A stretch of 33,926 nt of DNA from Betaproteobacteria bacterium (GTDB lineage: Bacteria; Pseudomonadota; Gammaproteobacteria; Burkholderiales; SG8-39), in NCBI GenBank assembly GCA_016868105.1, contig VGIA01000018.1, positions 1 through 33,926 on the forward strand. Direction: 5' to 3'. Positions 10,575-18,492 of the stretch are shown here, piece after piece. The notes beneath the pieces are model-generated. The model saw nothing but the letters and a program-made list of their open reading frames with translations, was not told the origin of the DNA and searched no databases. The translations under genes were made by a program, and so were the position numbers. The first letter of the stretch is position 1. Every line of letters starts with the position of its first letter.

Positions 10575-11825
10575 ATGCATCTGGGGTGCATCGCCGACGA
10601 TCTCACCGGGGCCACCGACCTCGCCTTGATGCTGCAGAGCGCCGGCATGCGCACCATCCAGTTGATCGGCGTGCCGGAGAGCGCCGATGCCGCGCCGCGT
10701 GACGTGGACGCAGTGGTGATTGCGCTCAAGTCGCGCACCAGCCCGCCCGCCGCGGCGGTGTCGCAATCGCTCGCAGCCCTCGCCTGGCTGCGCGCTCGGG
10801 GCGCCGCGCAGATCCTGTTCAAGTACTGCTCGACCTTCGACTCCACCGACGCCGGCAACATCGGCCCTGTCGCCGACGCGCTGCTGGATGCGATCGGCGC
10901 CCCGTTCACGGTGGCCTGCCCTGCGTTCCCCACCAATAAGCGCACCGTCTATCTGGGCCACCTGTTCGTCGGCGCCCAGCTGCTGTCGGACTCACCGATG
11001 CAGGACCATCCCCTCACGCCGATGCGCGACGCGAACCTGGTTCGAGTGCTTGGCCGGCAGACGAGGCGCAAGGTAGGGCTGGTGCCGCTGGCCACGGTGC
11101 GCCAGGGAGCGCAGGCGATGCGCGAGGCGTTTGCCGCACTGCAGGCATCGGGACACGCCTATGCGGTGGTGGATGCCGTCGAGGATCAAGACCTGAGGGC
11201 CCTGGGCGCCGCTTGCAGGGATCTGGCGCTGCTCACCGGCGGCTCGGGCATCGCCATGGGGCTGCCCGGCAACTTTGGCGTCTGCCCGGGGAGCGTGGCG
11301 GCGCCTGCCGCCGTCGGCGGCCATGCGGCGATCCTGTCGGGCAGCTGCTCGGCGCAATCCAACCTGCAGGTGGCACACTGGAGCGCCGCGCACCCGGCGT
11401 TTCGCATAGAGCCGCTGCTGCTTGCCGCGGGAGAGGATCAGGCTGCCGCGGCGCTTGCGTGGGCGGGGCCGCGGCTCGCCGAGGGACCGGTTCTGATCTA
11501 TGCAACGGCCCGGCCCGATGCCGTGCACTTGGCGCAGGCGAAGCTCGGTGCGCATCAGGCAGGGATGCTGGTCGAGGCCTGTCTGGCGAAGATCGCGCGC
11601 GGCCTGGTGGCCCTGGGCGTGCGCCGGCTGGTGGTGGCCGGCGGTGAAACCTCCGGCGCGGTGGTCGAGGCGCTCGGGACCCGGGCGCTAAGGATCGGGC
11701 CGGCGATCGACCCGGGGGTGCCCTGGACCCAGTCGCTGGGCGAGCCGCCTCTCGCGCTCGCGCTCAAGTCGGGTAACTTCGGCGCCGTGGATTTCTTCGA
11801 CAAGGCGCTGGGAATGCAAACATGA
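10575..11825 (+). CDS. otnK: Four-carbon acid sugar kinase (3-oxo-tetronate kinase)
   Basis: DUF1537-family kinase, 416 residues, which phosphorylates 3-oxo-tetronates to the 4-phosphate in acid-sugar catabolism. The N-terminus LGCIADDLTGATDLA (3-17) is the family signature. FKYCSTFDSTDAGNIGP, CPAFPTNKRTVYLGHLFVG, LTGGSGIAMGLPGN, ILSGSCSAQSNLQ and the C-terminal nucleotide segment VVAGGETSGAVVEALG follow. The ATG at 10575 comes directly after the TGA of an 11-codon in-frame leader. The gene overlaps otnC by ATGA. The usual dehydrogenase (OtnD/LtnD) and isomerase (OtnI) partners are not in this window, so the upstream acid sugar is unknown. Confidence 0.93.
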   Translation: MHLGCIADDLTGATDLALMLQSAGMRTIQLIGVPESADAAPRDVDAVVIALKSRTSPPAAAVSQSLAALAWLRARGAAQILFKYCSTFDSTDAGNIGPVADALLDAIGAPFTVACPAFPTNKRTVYLGHLFVGAQLLSDSPMQDHPLTPMRDANLVRVLGRQTRRKVGLVPLATVRQGAQAMREAFAALQASGHAYAVVDAVEDQDLRALGAACRDLALLTGGSGIAMGLPGNFGVCPGSVAAPAAVGGHAAILSGSCSAQSNLQVAHWSAAHPAFRIEPLLLAAGEDQAAAALAWAGPRLAEGPVLIYATARPDAVHLAQAKLGAHQAGMLVEACLAKIARGLVALGVRRLVVAGGETSGAVVEALGTRALRIGPAIDPGVPWTQSLGEPPLALALKSGNFGAVDFFDKALGMQT

Positions 11826-12454
11826 GCGAAGCAAGGCTGCGCGACGACATCTGCCGGCTGGGCGCCTCCATCTATGAGCGCGGCCTGACGCACGGATCGA
11901 CCGGAAACGTCAGCGCGAAGTGCGATGACGGCTGGCTGCTCACGCCGACGGGCTCCAATCTCGGCCGGCTCGATCCGTCGCGCCTGTCCAAGCTCGACTG
12001 GCAGGGCAAGCTGCTCTCGGGCGACGCGCCGTCCAAGGAAGCCTTCCTGCACCTGGCGATGTACGAGGAACGGGCGGCGAACGCGGCGGTGGTGCACCTG
12101 CACTCGACGCACTCGGTCGCGGTTTCGGTGCTGGAGGGGGTTGATCCGGCCGACGTCCTGCCGCCTCTCACCGCCTACTACGTGATGCGCATCGGCAGCC
12201 TGCCGCTGGTGCCCTACTTCGCCCCCGGCGACATGGCGCTCGCGCAGGCGGTGCGCGGGTTCGCTGGCCGGCACCATGCGCTGCTGCTCGCCAACCATGG
12301 CCCGGTGGTGGCCGGATCGTCGCTGTCCGCGGCGGCGGATGCGGTCGAGGAACTGGAGGCGACCGCGAAGCTGTTTTTGCTCCTGCGCCACGAGAAGATT
12401 TGCTGCCTGAGGCCGGAACAGGTCGCCGACCTGCGCCGGAAGTATCCGGTCTGA
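11822..12454 (+). CDS. otnC: 3-oxo-tetronate 4-phosphate decarboxylase (class II aldolase family)
   Basis: Zinc-dependent class II aldolase/adducin family protein of 210 residues. It is expected to decarboxylate the OtnK product to dihydroxyacetone phosphate and CO2. GLTHGSTGNVSAK (21-33) is the family start. Glu73 in SKEAFLH is the catalytic acid position. His92 and His94 in VHLHSTHS and His159 in LANHGPVV are the metal ligands. Overlap with otnK (ATGA) and the family pairing make the pathway call solid. The stop at 12454 faces a convergent aldo/keto reductase across 93 bp. Confidence 0.92.
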   Translation: MSEARLRDDICRLGASIYERGLTHGSTGNVSAKCDDGWLLTPTGSNLGRLDPSRLSKLDWQGKLLSGDAPSKEAFLHLAMYEERAANAAVVHLHSTHSVAVSVLEGVDPADVLPPLTAYYVMRIGSLPLVPYFAPGDMALAQAVRGFAGRHHALLLANHGPVVAGSSLSAAADAVEELEATAKLFLLLRHEKICCLRPEQVADLRRKYPV

Positions 12455-12547
12455 GACAAAGGCACTGCGTAGGTTGTCGGCGCCGAAGTCCAGACCAGGG
12501 CCGGGAAAAGCGATCGTAACGCAACATGTTACCGAGCGATTGCATTG

Positions 12548-13525
12548 CTACCAGGTTTTCGGCCGCCGCTCCTCGAGGCGGTCGGTGGCCGGCGGCGGGG
12601 TGGGCGAGAGCGCGGCGATCTCGGCGTAGAGCGCGGGCGTCATGTCGATCTTCGCCGCCTCCAGCGAGGCCTGCAGCTGCTCGAGGTTGCGTGCGCCGAT
12701 GATGGGTGCGGTCACCGCCCGATGGGCGCCGACCCAGGCGACCGCGGCGCTCACCGGGTGCAGGCCCTTTTGCCTGCAGAAGCCGGCGAACTTCGCGGCG
12801 ACCTCGAACATCCAGTCCTCGCTGTAGCGCGCCTGGTACATCTTGTTCGCCTTCAGCCGCCCTGCGGCGCCGGCGCCGGCATACTTGCCCGAGAGCAGGC
12901 CCGCGGCGCCGGGGCCGTAGGCAATGACGCCGATGCCGTTGGCCTCGGCCATCGGCAGCAGTTCCACCTCGGCCTGGCGCTTGACCAGGTTGTACATCGG
13001 CTGGATCAGCTGCAGCCGCGCCCAGTCGTGGCGCTCCTGGATGTCCAGCGCGCGCTGGGTCTGCCAGGCAGAGTAGTTGCTCACCGCCGGGTAGAGCACC
13101 TTGCCGGCGCGCACCATGTCCTCCAGCGCGCGCATCGACTCCTCGAGCGGCGTATCCCTGTCGTAGTGGTGCAGGAAGAGCACCTCCACGCGGTCGGTCT
13201 GCAGGCGCCTCAGGCTCGCTTCCACCGCGCGCGACACGTGCCGGCGCGAGCTGCCCCTGGCGTTGACGTCGGTGCCGGTGGGATTGAAGCACTTGGTGGT
13301 GATCACCAGCTCGTCGCGATGGCCCTTCATGAGGCGGCCGAGGATCTCCTCGGACTTCCCCTTGTTGTACTGGTCGGCGCAGTCGAAGAAGTTGATGCCG
13401 GCGTCGCGGCAGGCGTGGTACATGCGGCCGGACATCGCCTCGTCGGCATCGCCGCCGAAGGACATGGTGCCGAAGCACAGCTGGGAGACTTGGATCCCGC
13501 TGCGGCCCAGAGGCTTGGTTCTCAT
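12548..13525 (-). CDS. Aldo/keto reductase
   Basis: NADPH-dependent oxidoreductase of the AKR superfamily, 325 residues in a (beta/alpha)8 barrel. The start RTKPLGRSGIQVSQLCFGTM is typical. The catalytic tetrad is visible as Asp48 and Tyr53 (FFDCADQYNKG), Lys78 (VITTK) and His119 (LHHYD). The NADP-binding C-terminus has VTAPIIGARNLEQL. The ATG at 13525 lies 12 bp after the tetR stop on the same strand, so the two are probably cotranscribed. A TAAGAT hexamer 6 nt before the ATG could provide an internal promoter. The substrate is unknown; a carbonyl intermediate of the adjacent divergent cluster is a reasonable guess. Confidence 0.92.
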   Translation of the reverse strand: MRTKPLGRSGIQVSQLCFGTMSFGGDADEAMSGRMYHACRDAGINFFDCADQYNKGKSEEILGRLMKGHRDELVITTKCFNPTGTDVNARGSSRRHVSRAVEASLRRLQTDRVEVLFLHHYDRDTPLEESMRALEDMVRAGKVLYPAVSNYSAWQTQRALDIQERHDWARLQLIQPMYNLVKRQAEVELLPMAEANGIGVIAYGPGAAGLLSGKYAGAGAAGRLKANKMYQARYSEDWMFEVAAKFAGFCRQKGLHPVSAAVAWVGAHRAVTAPIIGARNLEQLQASLEAAKIDMTPALYAEIAALSPTPPPATDRLEERRPKTW

Positions 13526-13537
13526 GCTGCGATCTTA

Positions 13538-14179
13538 TCAGCGCGGCGCCGCGCCCTCCCGCAATGCGGCGTCCACCAGCGCATCCATCATCCAGCGCAC
13601 CACGGCCTTGGTTTCGCGGTCGTTCGTGCCGCAGATGTCCTTCAGCACGATCATGGGCTCGATGCCGTAGACCACCGCAAGCGCCCGCAGCAGCCGGTTC
13701 CAGGTGCGCGGCGCCAGTTGCGCGCGCAGCGGCGCCAGCGTGACCCTGAGGATCTCCTCGCGCTGCCCGCGCCGGAACGGTTCCTCCCGGAGCAGCCCGG
13801 CCCGCTCCAGCGACTGGTGCTCCAGCGCAAGCTGCAGCGCGGCGCGCATGTGCGGCTCGTACTCGCTGAAGCGCGAATAGGTGCGGTTGAGCAGCTCGCG
13901 CAGGCGCCGCTTGGGATTCCCCGCCTGCGGCACGGCGCGGCGCACCGGGGCGAGCGCCTCGGCGATCACCGCGCTCACCAGCTTGGAGCGGCTGGCAAAG
14001 TAGCGGTAGGCGGTGGCGCGCGAGACCCGGGCAGCCAGCGCCACCTCGGCCACCGACGGGATGCGTCCCCGTCGTACCAGTTCGACGGCCTCCTCCAGCA
14101 GACGGCGGAACACGCGCCCGCGGTGCCCCTGGCCCAGGTCGGGCAGGGTGTAGAAGGAAGCGACGCTTTTCTTTCGCAT
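13538..14179 (-). CDS. TetR family transcriptional regulator
   Basis: A 213-residue one-component regulator. The N-terminal helix-turn-helix is at about 42-64 (VAEVALAARVSRATAYRYFASRS, key residues Ser53, Arg54, Tyr58, Tyr60). It is preceded by an Arg-rich helix RRLLEEAVELVRRG. The C-terminal ligand domain is helical and includes RALAVVYGIEPMIVLKDICG. The gene is divergent from the 14312 operon. The 132-bp gap contains a promoter and a palindrome, so it probably represses that operon and itself and is released by a pathway ligand (inference). The start is ATG at 14179. Confidence 0.92.
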   Translation of the reverse strand: MRKKSVASFYTLPDLGQGHRGRVFRRLLEEAVELVRRGRIPSVAEVALAARVSRATAYRYFASRSKLVSAVIAEALAPVRRAVPQAGNPKRRLRELLNRTYSRFSEYEPHMRAALQLALEHQSLERAGLLREEPFRRGQREEILRVTLAPLRAQLAPRTWNRLLRALAVVYGIEPMIVLKDICGTNDRETKAVVRWMMDALVDAALREGAAPR

Positions 14180-14185
14180 TGTGGA

Positions 14186-14215
14186 TTGACAGGGGCGCGG
14201 AAACCATCGTAGTCT
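14186..14215 (+). promoter_or_regulatory. Sigma70-type promoter of the 14312 operon
   Basis: A perfect TTGACA -35 at 14186-14191 is followed by an 18-nt spacer and TAGTCT (14210-14215) as a weak -10. Transcription would start near 14222, just upstream of a palindrome. The promoter reads toward the alpha/beta hydrolase and the long accessory operon. Confidence 0.5.
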
Positions 14216-14225
14216 CTCACGGCGT

Positions 14226-14245
14226 TTTGAGACAGGCGTCTCAAA
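14226..14245. promoter_or_regulatory. Palindromic operator, probable TetR-regulator site
   Basis: Perfect 8-bp arms TTTGAGAC (14226-14233) and GTCTCAAA (14238-14245) flank AGGC. A further GTCTC half-site lies at 14212-14216 within the -10 region, so GTCTC/GAGAC occurs three times in 31 bp. Position just after the predicted start of transcription, between tetR and its divergent operon, is what is expected of an autoregulating TetR repressor. Confidence 0.6.
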
Positions 14246-14311
14246 CGCTTCTCGGCATCACGTTGCAGCGCAGCATCCTCTGGAGGGGGGAATCGGCGTG
14301 GGAACCGGGCC

Positions 14312-15097
14312 TTGAGCACCCTGCTCGTGGAGCGCATGGCCGTCGAGATCGACGGCACCGGCGAGCCGGTGCTGATGATCCACGGCTTGGGCGGCACGTC
14401 CAATTTCTGGACGCCGGTACTGCCGGCGCTCGCGCGCTTTCGCCTCATCCGGCCGGACCTGCCGGGCTCCGGGCGTTCGCAGCGCGTCGAGGGGCCTCTG
14501 TCCATCGACCGCTTCGTGCGCGCGCTTATGCGCGTGTGCGGCGCCGCCGGCGTGGAGCGCGCCCACGTCGTGGCCCACTCCATGGGTACCATCGTCGCCC
14601 TGCACCTGGCGGCCCTAGAGCCCAGGCTGGTGCGCAGCCTCGCCCTGTTCGGGCCGCTGGCGGCGCCGCCGGAGGCCAACCGCGGCCCGATCCGCGCCCG
14701 CGGCGCCAAGGCGCGCAGCGAGGGTGACCCGGGGATGCAGGAGATCGCCGACGCCACCGTCCAGTCGGGCACCGCCGCGGAGACGCGCCGCCGCTCGCCG
14801 CTGGCGGTGGCGGCGGTACGCGAATCCCTGATGCGGCAGAACCCCGAGGGCTACGCCCGCACTTGCGAGGCGCTGGCGCAGGCGCAGCCGGCGGACCTTG
14901 CTCGCGTCGCCTGCCGCAGCTTGCTGGTGACCGGCGACGAGGACGCAGTGTCGCCGCCGCAGGCGGTGCGTGCGCTGGGCGAGCGCCTGCCAGCTGCGCA
15001 GGTGGAGGTGCTCGCGCGCTGCGGCCACTGGACCATTTACGAGAAGCCCGAGGAGTGCGGCGGGCTGCTGGCGAAGTTCCTGGAACGGCGAACCTAG
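14312..15097 (+). CDS. Alpha/beta hydrolase
   Basis: A 261-residue serine hydrolase of the alpha/beta fold. The oxyanion loop MIHGLGG (22-28), the nucleophile elbow AHSMG with Ser90, GDEDAVSPP with Asp211 (or Asp209) and GHWTIYEKPEE with His239 give the catalytic triad. Such enzymes cleave esters, lactones or C-C bonds in ring-cleavage products. The start is uncertain: TTG at 14312 extends the frame, while ATG at 14336 fits the family N-terminus almost as well. The purine-rich GGAGGGGGG at 14282-14290 is far from both. It is first in the long operon, directly downstream of the operator and 8 bp before the amidohydrolase. Confidence 0.9.
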   Translation: MSTLLVERMAVEIDGTGEPVLMIHGLGGTSNFWTPVLPALARFRLIRPDLPGSGRSQRVEGPLSIDRFVRALMRVCGAAGVERAHVVAHSMGTIVALHLAALEPRLVRSLALFGPLAAPPEANRGPIRARGAKARSEGDPGMQEIADATVQSGTAAETRRRSPLAVAAVRESLMRQNPEGYARTCEALAQAQPADLARVACRSLLVTGDEDAVSPPQAVRALGERLPAAQVEVLARCGHWTIYEKPEECGGLLAKFLERRT

Positions 15098-15105
15098 GAG
15101 GCGGC

Positions 15106-16395
15106 ATGGCCAATACCCTGATCACCAATGTGCGCATCATCGACGGCAGCGGCGCCCAGCCCTACGCCGGCGAGGTGCTGATCCAAGGCAACCGCATCTC
15201 GCGCATCGGGCGCGGCGCGCGCTCGGTGCCGGTGAGCGGCGTCACCGTGATCGACGCCGCCGGCGCCACGCTGATGCCCGGCATGTGCGAGGCGCATACC
15301 CACTTCGGCTGGACCAACTCCAAGACCCTGGACGCGATCCAGAAGATGCCGCACGAGGAGCACACGCTGTGGGCGGCGCAGGTGGCGAAGCAGTACCTCG
15401 ATTTCGGCTGGACCTCCTGCGTCGGCGCCGCCACGCCCAAGCCGCGCCTGGACTGCGTCATCCGCAACGCCATCGAATCGGGCCAGATCCCGGGGCCGCG
15501 CTACCTCGCGGCCAGCCAGGAGATCACCGTCAGCGGGTCCCTTGGCGACGACCTGCTGCCGCACCTGCCCTACGCCGAGATGTCCTTCGGCTGCATCGTC
15601 AACGGCCCCGAGGAGATGCGAAAGGCGGTGCGCATGTTCCTCAAGTACGGCGTGGACTCGGTGAAGCTGAACCTATCCGGAGACAACCTCGTTCCCGGCG
15701 CCGACGCGCACACCAGCTGGATGAGCGACGAGGAGGTGGCGGCGGCGGCCAGGGAGACCAAGGTGCGCGGCAAGCGGCTGTCCTGCCATGCCCGCTCCTC
15801 GGAGTCGTTGAAGCAGGCGATGCGCCACGGCTTCGACATCATCTACCACGCCAGCTTCACCGACGAGGAGGCGCTGGACATGCTGGAGGCGAAGAAGGAC
15901 CACATCTTCGTCGCGCCGGGCCTGTCGGTGATCATCCGGCTGCTGTACGAGGGCGAGGTGGTCGGCATCGACAACAGGACCGCGGCGAGCATGGGCTACG
16001 AGCGGGAGCTGGAGGCGGCCTGCAACAGCATGAAGGCGATGCTCAAGCGCGGTATCCGCGTACTGCCCGGCGGCGATTACGGGTTTGCGTGGGCCCCGCA
16101 CGGCGAGAACGCCAAGGACCTGGGCTACTTCGTCAAGTACCTCGGCATGACGCCGATGGAGGCGCTGGTTTCGGCCACCAAGTGGGGCGGCGAGATGATG
16201 ATGAAGGGCAAGGAGCTGGGCCAGGTCAAGGAAGGCTTTCTCGCCGACCTGCTGCTGGTGGACGGCGACCCGCTGTCCAACATCGCCATCCTCGAGAACC
16301 AGGCCAAGCTGCTGGCGATCATGAAGGACGGGCAGTTCCACAAGGCCCCCGAGATCCAGTCGGCGCGGACGCGTTGGAGCCAGACCGCCGCGTGA
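15106..16395 (+). CDS. Metal-dependent amidohydrolase (imidazolonepropionase/prolidase-like)
   Basis: A 429-residue amidohydrolase superfamily enzyme. It begins at ATG 15106 with AGGAGG 4 nt upstream. The N-terminal beta sandwich reads LITNVRIIDGSGAQPYAGEVL. Metal ligands appear in order: His64 and His66 (CEAHTHFG), Lys187 (SVKLNLSGD, the likely carboxylated lysine), His228 (SCHARS), His248 (IYHASF) and Asp324 (GGDYGF). This is the pattern of binuclear members. The C-terminus has LVDGDPLSNI. The stop overlaps the GTG of livH (GTGA), tying it to a transporter, so it probably opens an amide, lactam or ring of the imported compound (inference). Confidence 0.91.
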   Translation: MANTLITNVRIIDGSGAQPYAGEVLIQGNRISRIGRGARSVPVSGVTVIDAAGATLMPGMCEAHTHFGWTNSKTLDAIQKMPHEEHTLWAAQVAKQYLDFGWTSCVGAATPKPRLDCVIRNAIESGQIPGPRYLAASQEITVSGSLGDDLLPHLPYAEMSFGCIVNGPEEMRKAVRMFLKYGVDSVKLNLSGDNLVPGADAHTSWMSDEEVAAAARETKVRGKRLSCHARSSESLKQAMRHGFDIIYHASFTDEEALDMLEAKKDHIFVAPGLSVIIRLLYEGEVVGIDNRTAASMGYERELEAACNSMKAMLKRGIRVLPGGDYGFAWAPHGENAKDLGYFVKYLGMTPMEALVSATKWGGEMMMKGKELGQVKEGFLADLLLVDGDPLSNIAILENQAKLLAIMKDGQFHKAPEIQSARTRWSQTAA

Positions 16396-17339
16396 GCCGG
16401 ATCTGGAAAGCGTTCTGGATCCTGGCGCTCGCGCTGCCGCTGTCGGTGTTCCTCGTCTGGGGCATCTGGCACAACGCCAAGCTCTTCTTCATCACGCTGC
16501 TCAACGGCCTGACGTTGGCGTCGCTCTATTTCATCGTCGCCAGCGGCTTCACGTTGGTGTTCGGGCTGATGCGCAACGTGAACCTCGCGCATGGCTCGCT
16601 CTACCTTCTCGGGGGCTACGTCGGCTACTTCGTCGGTGCGAAGACCGGCTACTTCGTGCTTGCGCTGGCCGCCGGTTTCGTCGCGGCCGCGTTCGTCGGG
16701 CTGCTGATGCAGGTCGCCATTTTCCGCTTCATGCAGGGCCAGGACCTGCGCCAGACCATGGTCACCATCGGTCTGTCGATCGTCATCGCCGACCTGCTGC
16801 TGTGGGCGATCGGCGCCCAGGTGCACCAGCTGTCGGCGCCCGATGGGCTGGCCGGTCCGTTGCGCGACATCCCCCTGATCACCGCCTATTCCAAGTACCG
16901 CATGGCGCTGCTGCCGGTGGGCATCGCCATCGGCGTCCTACTGTGGCTGTTCCTCAACCGTACCCGCGTCGGCATGATGATCCGCGCCGGGGTGGACGAC
17001 CGCGCCATGCTCGCGGCCACCGGGATCAACGTCAACCTGGTGTTCGCCGCCACCTTCGCCATCGGCGCCGGTCTGGCTGGCTTGGGCGGGGTCATCGGCG
17101 CGGTCGAGCTGTCGATGGTGCCGGGCGAGGATGTGCGCCTGCTGCTCGCCTCGCTCATCGTGGTCATCGTGGGCGGCATGGGCAGCGTGGTCGGCGCCGC
17201 GGTCGGGGCCACCATCCTCGGCGTGGCCGAGACCTACGGCCTTGCCTATGCGCCCACCTACAGCGTGGTGTTCACCTTCGTGATCCTGGTGCTGGTGCTC
17301 GCGTTCAGGCCGCGCGGGATTCTGGGGCAGGCGGCGTGA
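16392..17339 (+). CDS. livH: Branched-chain amino acid-type (HAAT) ABC transporter permease, LivH family, copy 1
   Basis: Inner-membrane permease of 315 residues with a GTG start overlapping the amidohydrolase stop. LivH hallmarks are LLNGLTLASLYFIVASGFTLVFGLMRNVNLAHGSLYLLGGYVG near the N-terminus and the cytoplasmic EAA-like loop IRAGVDDRAMLAATGINV. A late VPGEDVRLLLASLIVVIVGGMGSVVGAAVGA block and a C-terminal FRPRGILG follow. Multiple hydrophobic helices are evident. It pairs with the LivM gene 4 bp downstream. HAAT permeases also carry amides, aromatic acids and other organic ligands, so the substrate is not fixed by family. Confidence 0.93.
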   Translation: MSRIWKAFWILALALPLSVFLVWGIWHNAKLFFITLLNGLTLASLYFIVASGFTLVFGLMRNVNLAHGSLYLLGGYVGYFVGAKTGYFVLALAAGFVAAAFVGLLMQVAIFRFMQGQDLRQTMVTIGLSIVIADLLLWAIGAQVHQLSAPDGLAGPLRDIPLITAYSKYRMALLPVGIAIGVLLWLFLNRTRVGMMIRAGVDDRAMLAATGINVNLVFAATFAIGAGLAGLGGVIGAVELSMVPGEDVRLLLASLIVVIVGGMGSVVGAAVGATILGVAETYGLAYAPTYSVVFTFVILVLVLAFRPRGILGQAA

Positions 17340-17343
17340 GGAC

Positions 17344-18492
17344 ATGAGCGCGGTACAGTGGCGCAACGCGATGAACGCCGGGGCGGGGAGGGCGGCGCTT
17401 GGCAAAGGCCTGCCGGGCCGGGGGCCCGGCGTCTCGTCGCGGGCAAAGGGCGCCGGCGACGAGATCGTCGAACGGCAAACACCATCGATGTGGGCGGCGG
17501 TCAGGGCGCGGCACGTCGTGGTGCTCGCGTTCCTGCTCGCGTTCCCGTTCTTCGCCACGCCCTTCCTCACCTACCAGATCGGGGCGCAGTCGCTGGCGCT
17601 GGGACTGATCGCGCTCTCGCTCACGTTCCTGGGCGGCTACGGCGGCATGATCTCGCTGGCGCAGATGACGGTGGCCGGGGTCGCCGGCTATATGCTCGCG
17701 ATCTTCGGCGCCAGCGGCGAGGCGACGCTCAGCCTGGGCTGGAGCTGGTGGATCGCGGTGCCGATCGCCATCGCCATCTCGATGCTGGCGGGCACGTTCG
17801 TCGGCTGGCTTTCGGTGCGCACCGAAGGCATCTACACCATCATGATCACGCTCGCCGTTGGCGTCGCTTTTTACTATCTTTGCCTGCAGAACTATTCCGT
17901 GTTCAACGGTTTCCAGGGCTTCCAGCGCGTCTATGCGCCGACGCTGCTCGGGGTCAACTTCCGCAACCCGGTGCCGTTCTACTTTCTCGCCCTTGCCTGC
18001 GCCCTGGGAGGCTACTTGCTGATCCAGTACGTCCTGCGCGCGCCGTTCGGCGTCGCGTTGCAGGGCATCCGCGACAACCCCAGGCGCATGAATGCGCTCG
18101 GCTTCCATGTCACCGCGCACCGCATCGCGGCCTACGCGCTGGCGGCGTTCCTCGCCGCGGTCGGCGGGATCCTGTTGGTCTGGTACAACGGCCTGATCAC
18201 GCCCAACTCGGTGGGCACCTCCTGGCTCATCAACGTGCTGATCATCGCCGTGCTGGGCGGCATGAAGCATCCGATCGGCGCCTTCGTCGGCGCGGTGATC
18301 TTCGTGCTGCTGCAGACCTTCGCCATCGACCTCATCGACCGCGAGCGCTTCAACCTCGTGGTCGGCGGCGTGTTCCTCGCCATCGTCCTGTTCTCCCCCG
18401 ACGGCCTGCTCGGACTCTGGGCCAGGCTGCGGGAGAGGATTTCAACCACGCGGCCGCAAGCCGCGCTTCACCCAAGGAGGAGTAAGCCATGA
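17344..18492 (+). CDS. livM: HAAT ABC transporter permease, LivM family, copy 1
   Basis: Second permease subunit, 382 residues as called from the ATG at 17344. Clear LivM motifs are LGLIALSLTFLGGYGGMISLAQMTVAGVAGYM, RTEGIYTIMITLA, LQGIRDNPRRMNALGFHV and LIIAVLGGMKHPIGAFVGA. The first about 48 residues are polar, Gly/Ala/Arg-rich and unlike LivM. The hydrophobic protein really begins at Met49 (ATG 17488), and the extension contains a strong GC hairpin (17412-17430). The true start may therefore be 17488. The stop overlaps the next ATG (ATGA). Confidence 0.9.
   Translation: MSAVQWRNAMNAGAGRAALGKGLPGRGPGVSSRAKGAGDEIVERQTPSMWAAVRARHVVVLAFLLAFPFFATPFLTYQIGAQSLALGLIALSLTFLGGYGGMISLAQMTVAGVAGYMLAIFGASGEATLSLGWSWWIAVPIAIAISMLAGTFVGWLSVRTEGIYTIMITLAVGVAFYYLCLQNYSVFNGFQGFQRVYAPTLLGVNFRNPVPFYFLALACALGGYLLIQYVLRAPFGVALQGIRDNPRRMNALGFHVTAHRIAAYALAAFLAAVGGILLVWYNGLITPNSVGTSWLINVLIIAVLGGMKHPIGAFVGAVIFVLLQTFAIDLIDRERFNLVVGGVFLAIVLFSPDGLLGLWARLRERISTTRPQAALHPRRSKP
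17412..17430 (+). other. GC-rich hairpin at the start of livM
   Basis: Perfect inverted repeat: GCCGGGCC (17412-17419), loop GGG, GGCCCGGC (17423-17430). It lies in the polar, possibly untranslated stretch before Met49 of LivM. No T-tract follows, so it is not a standard intrinsic terminator. It may modulate RNA stability or translation between livH and livM. Confidence 0.4.

Noticed and set aside
12516-12532. Inverted repeat GTAAC-N7-GTTAC between the convergent otnC and aldo/keto reductase genes, with nearby AGCGAT repeats
   Set aside because: Arms are only 5 bp, with no T-tract. Too short to call a terminator or operator.
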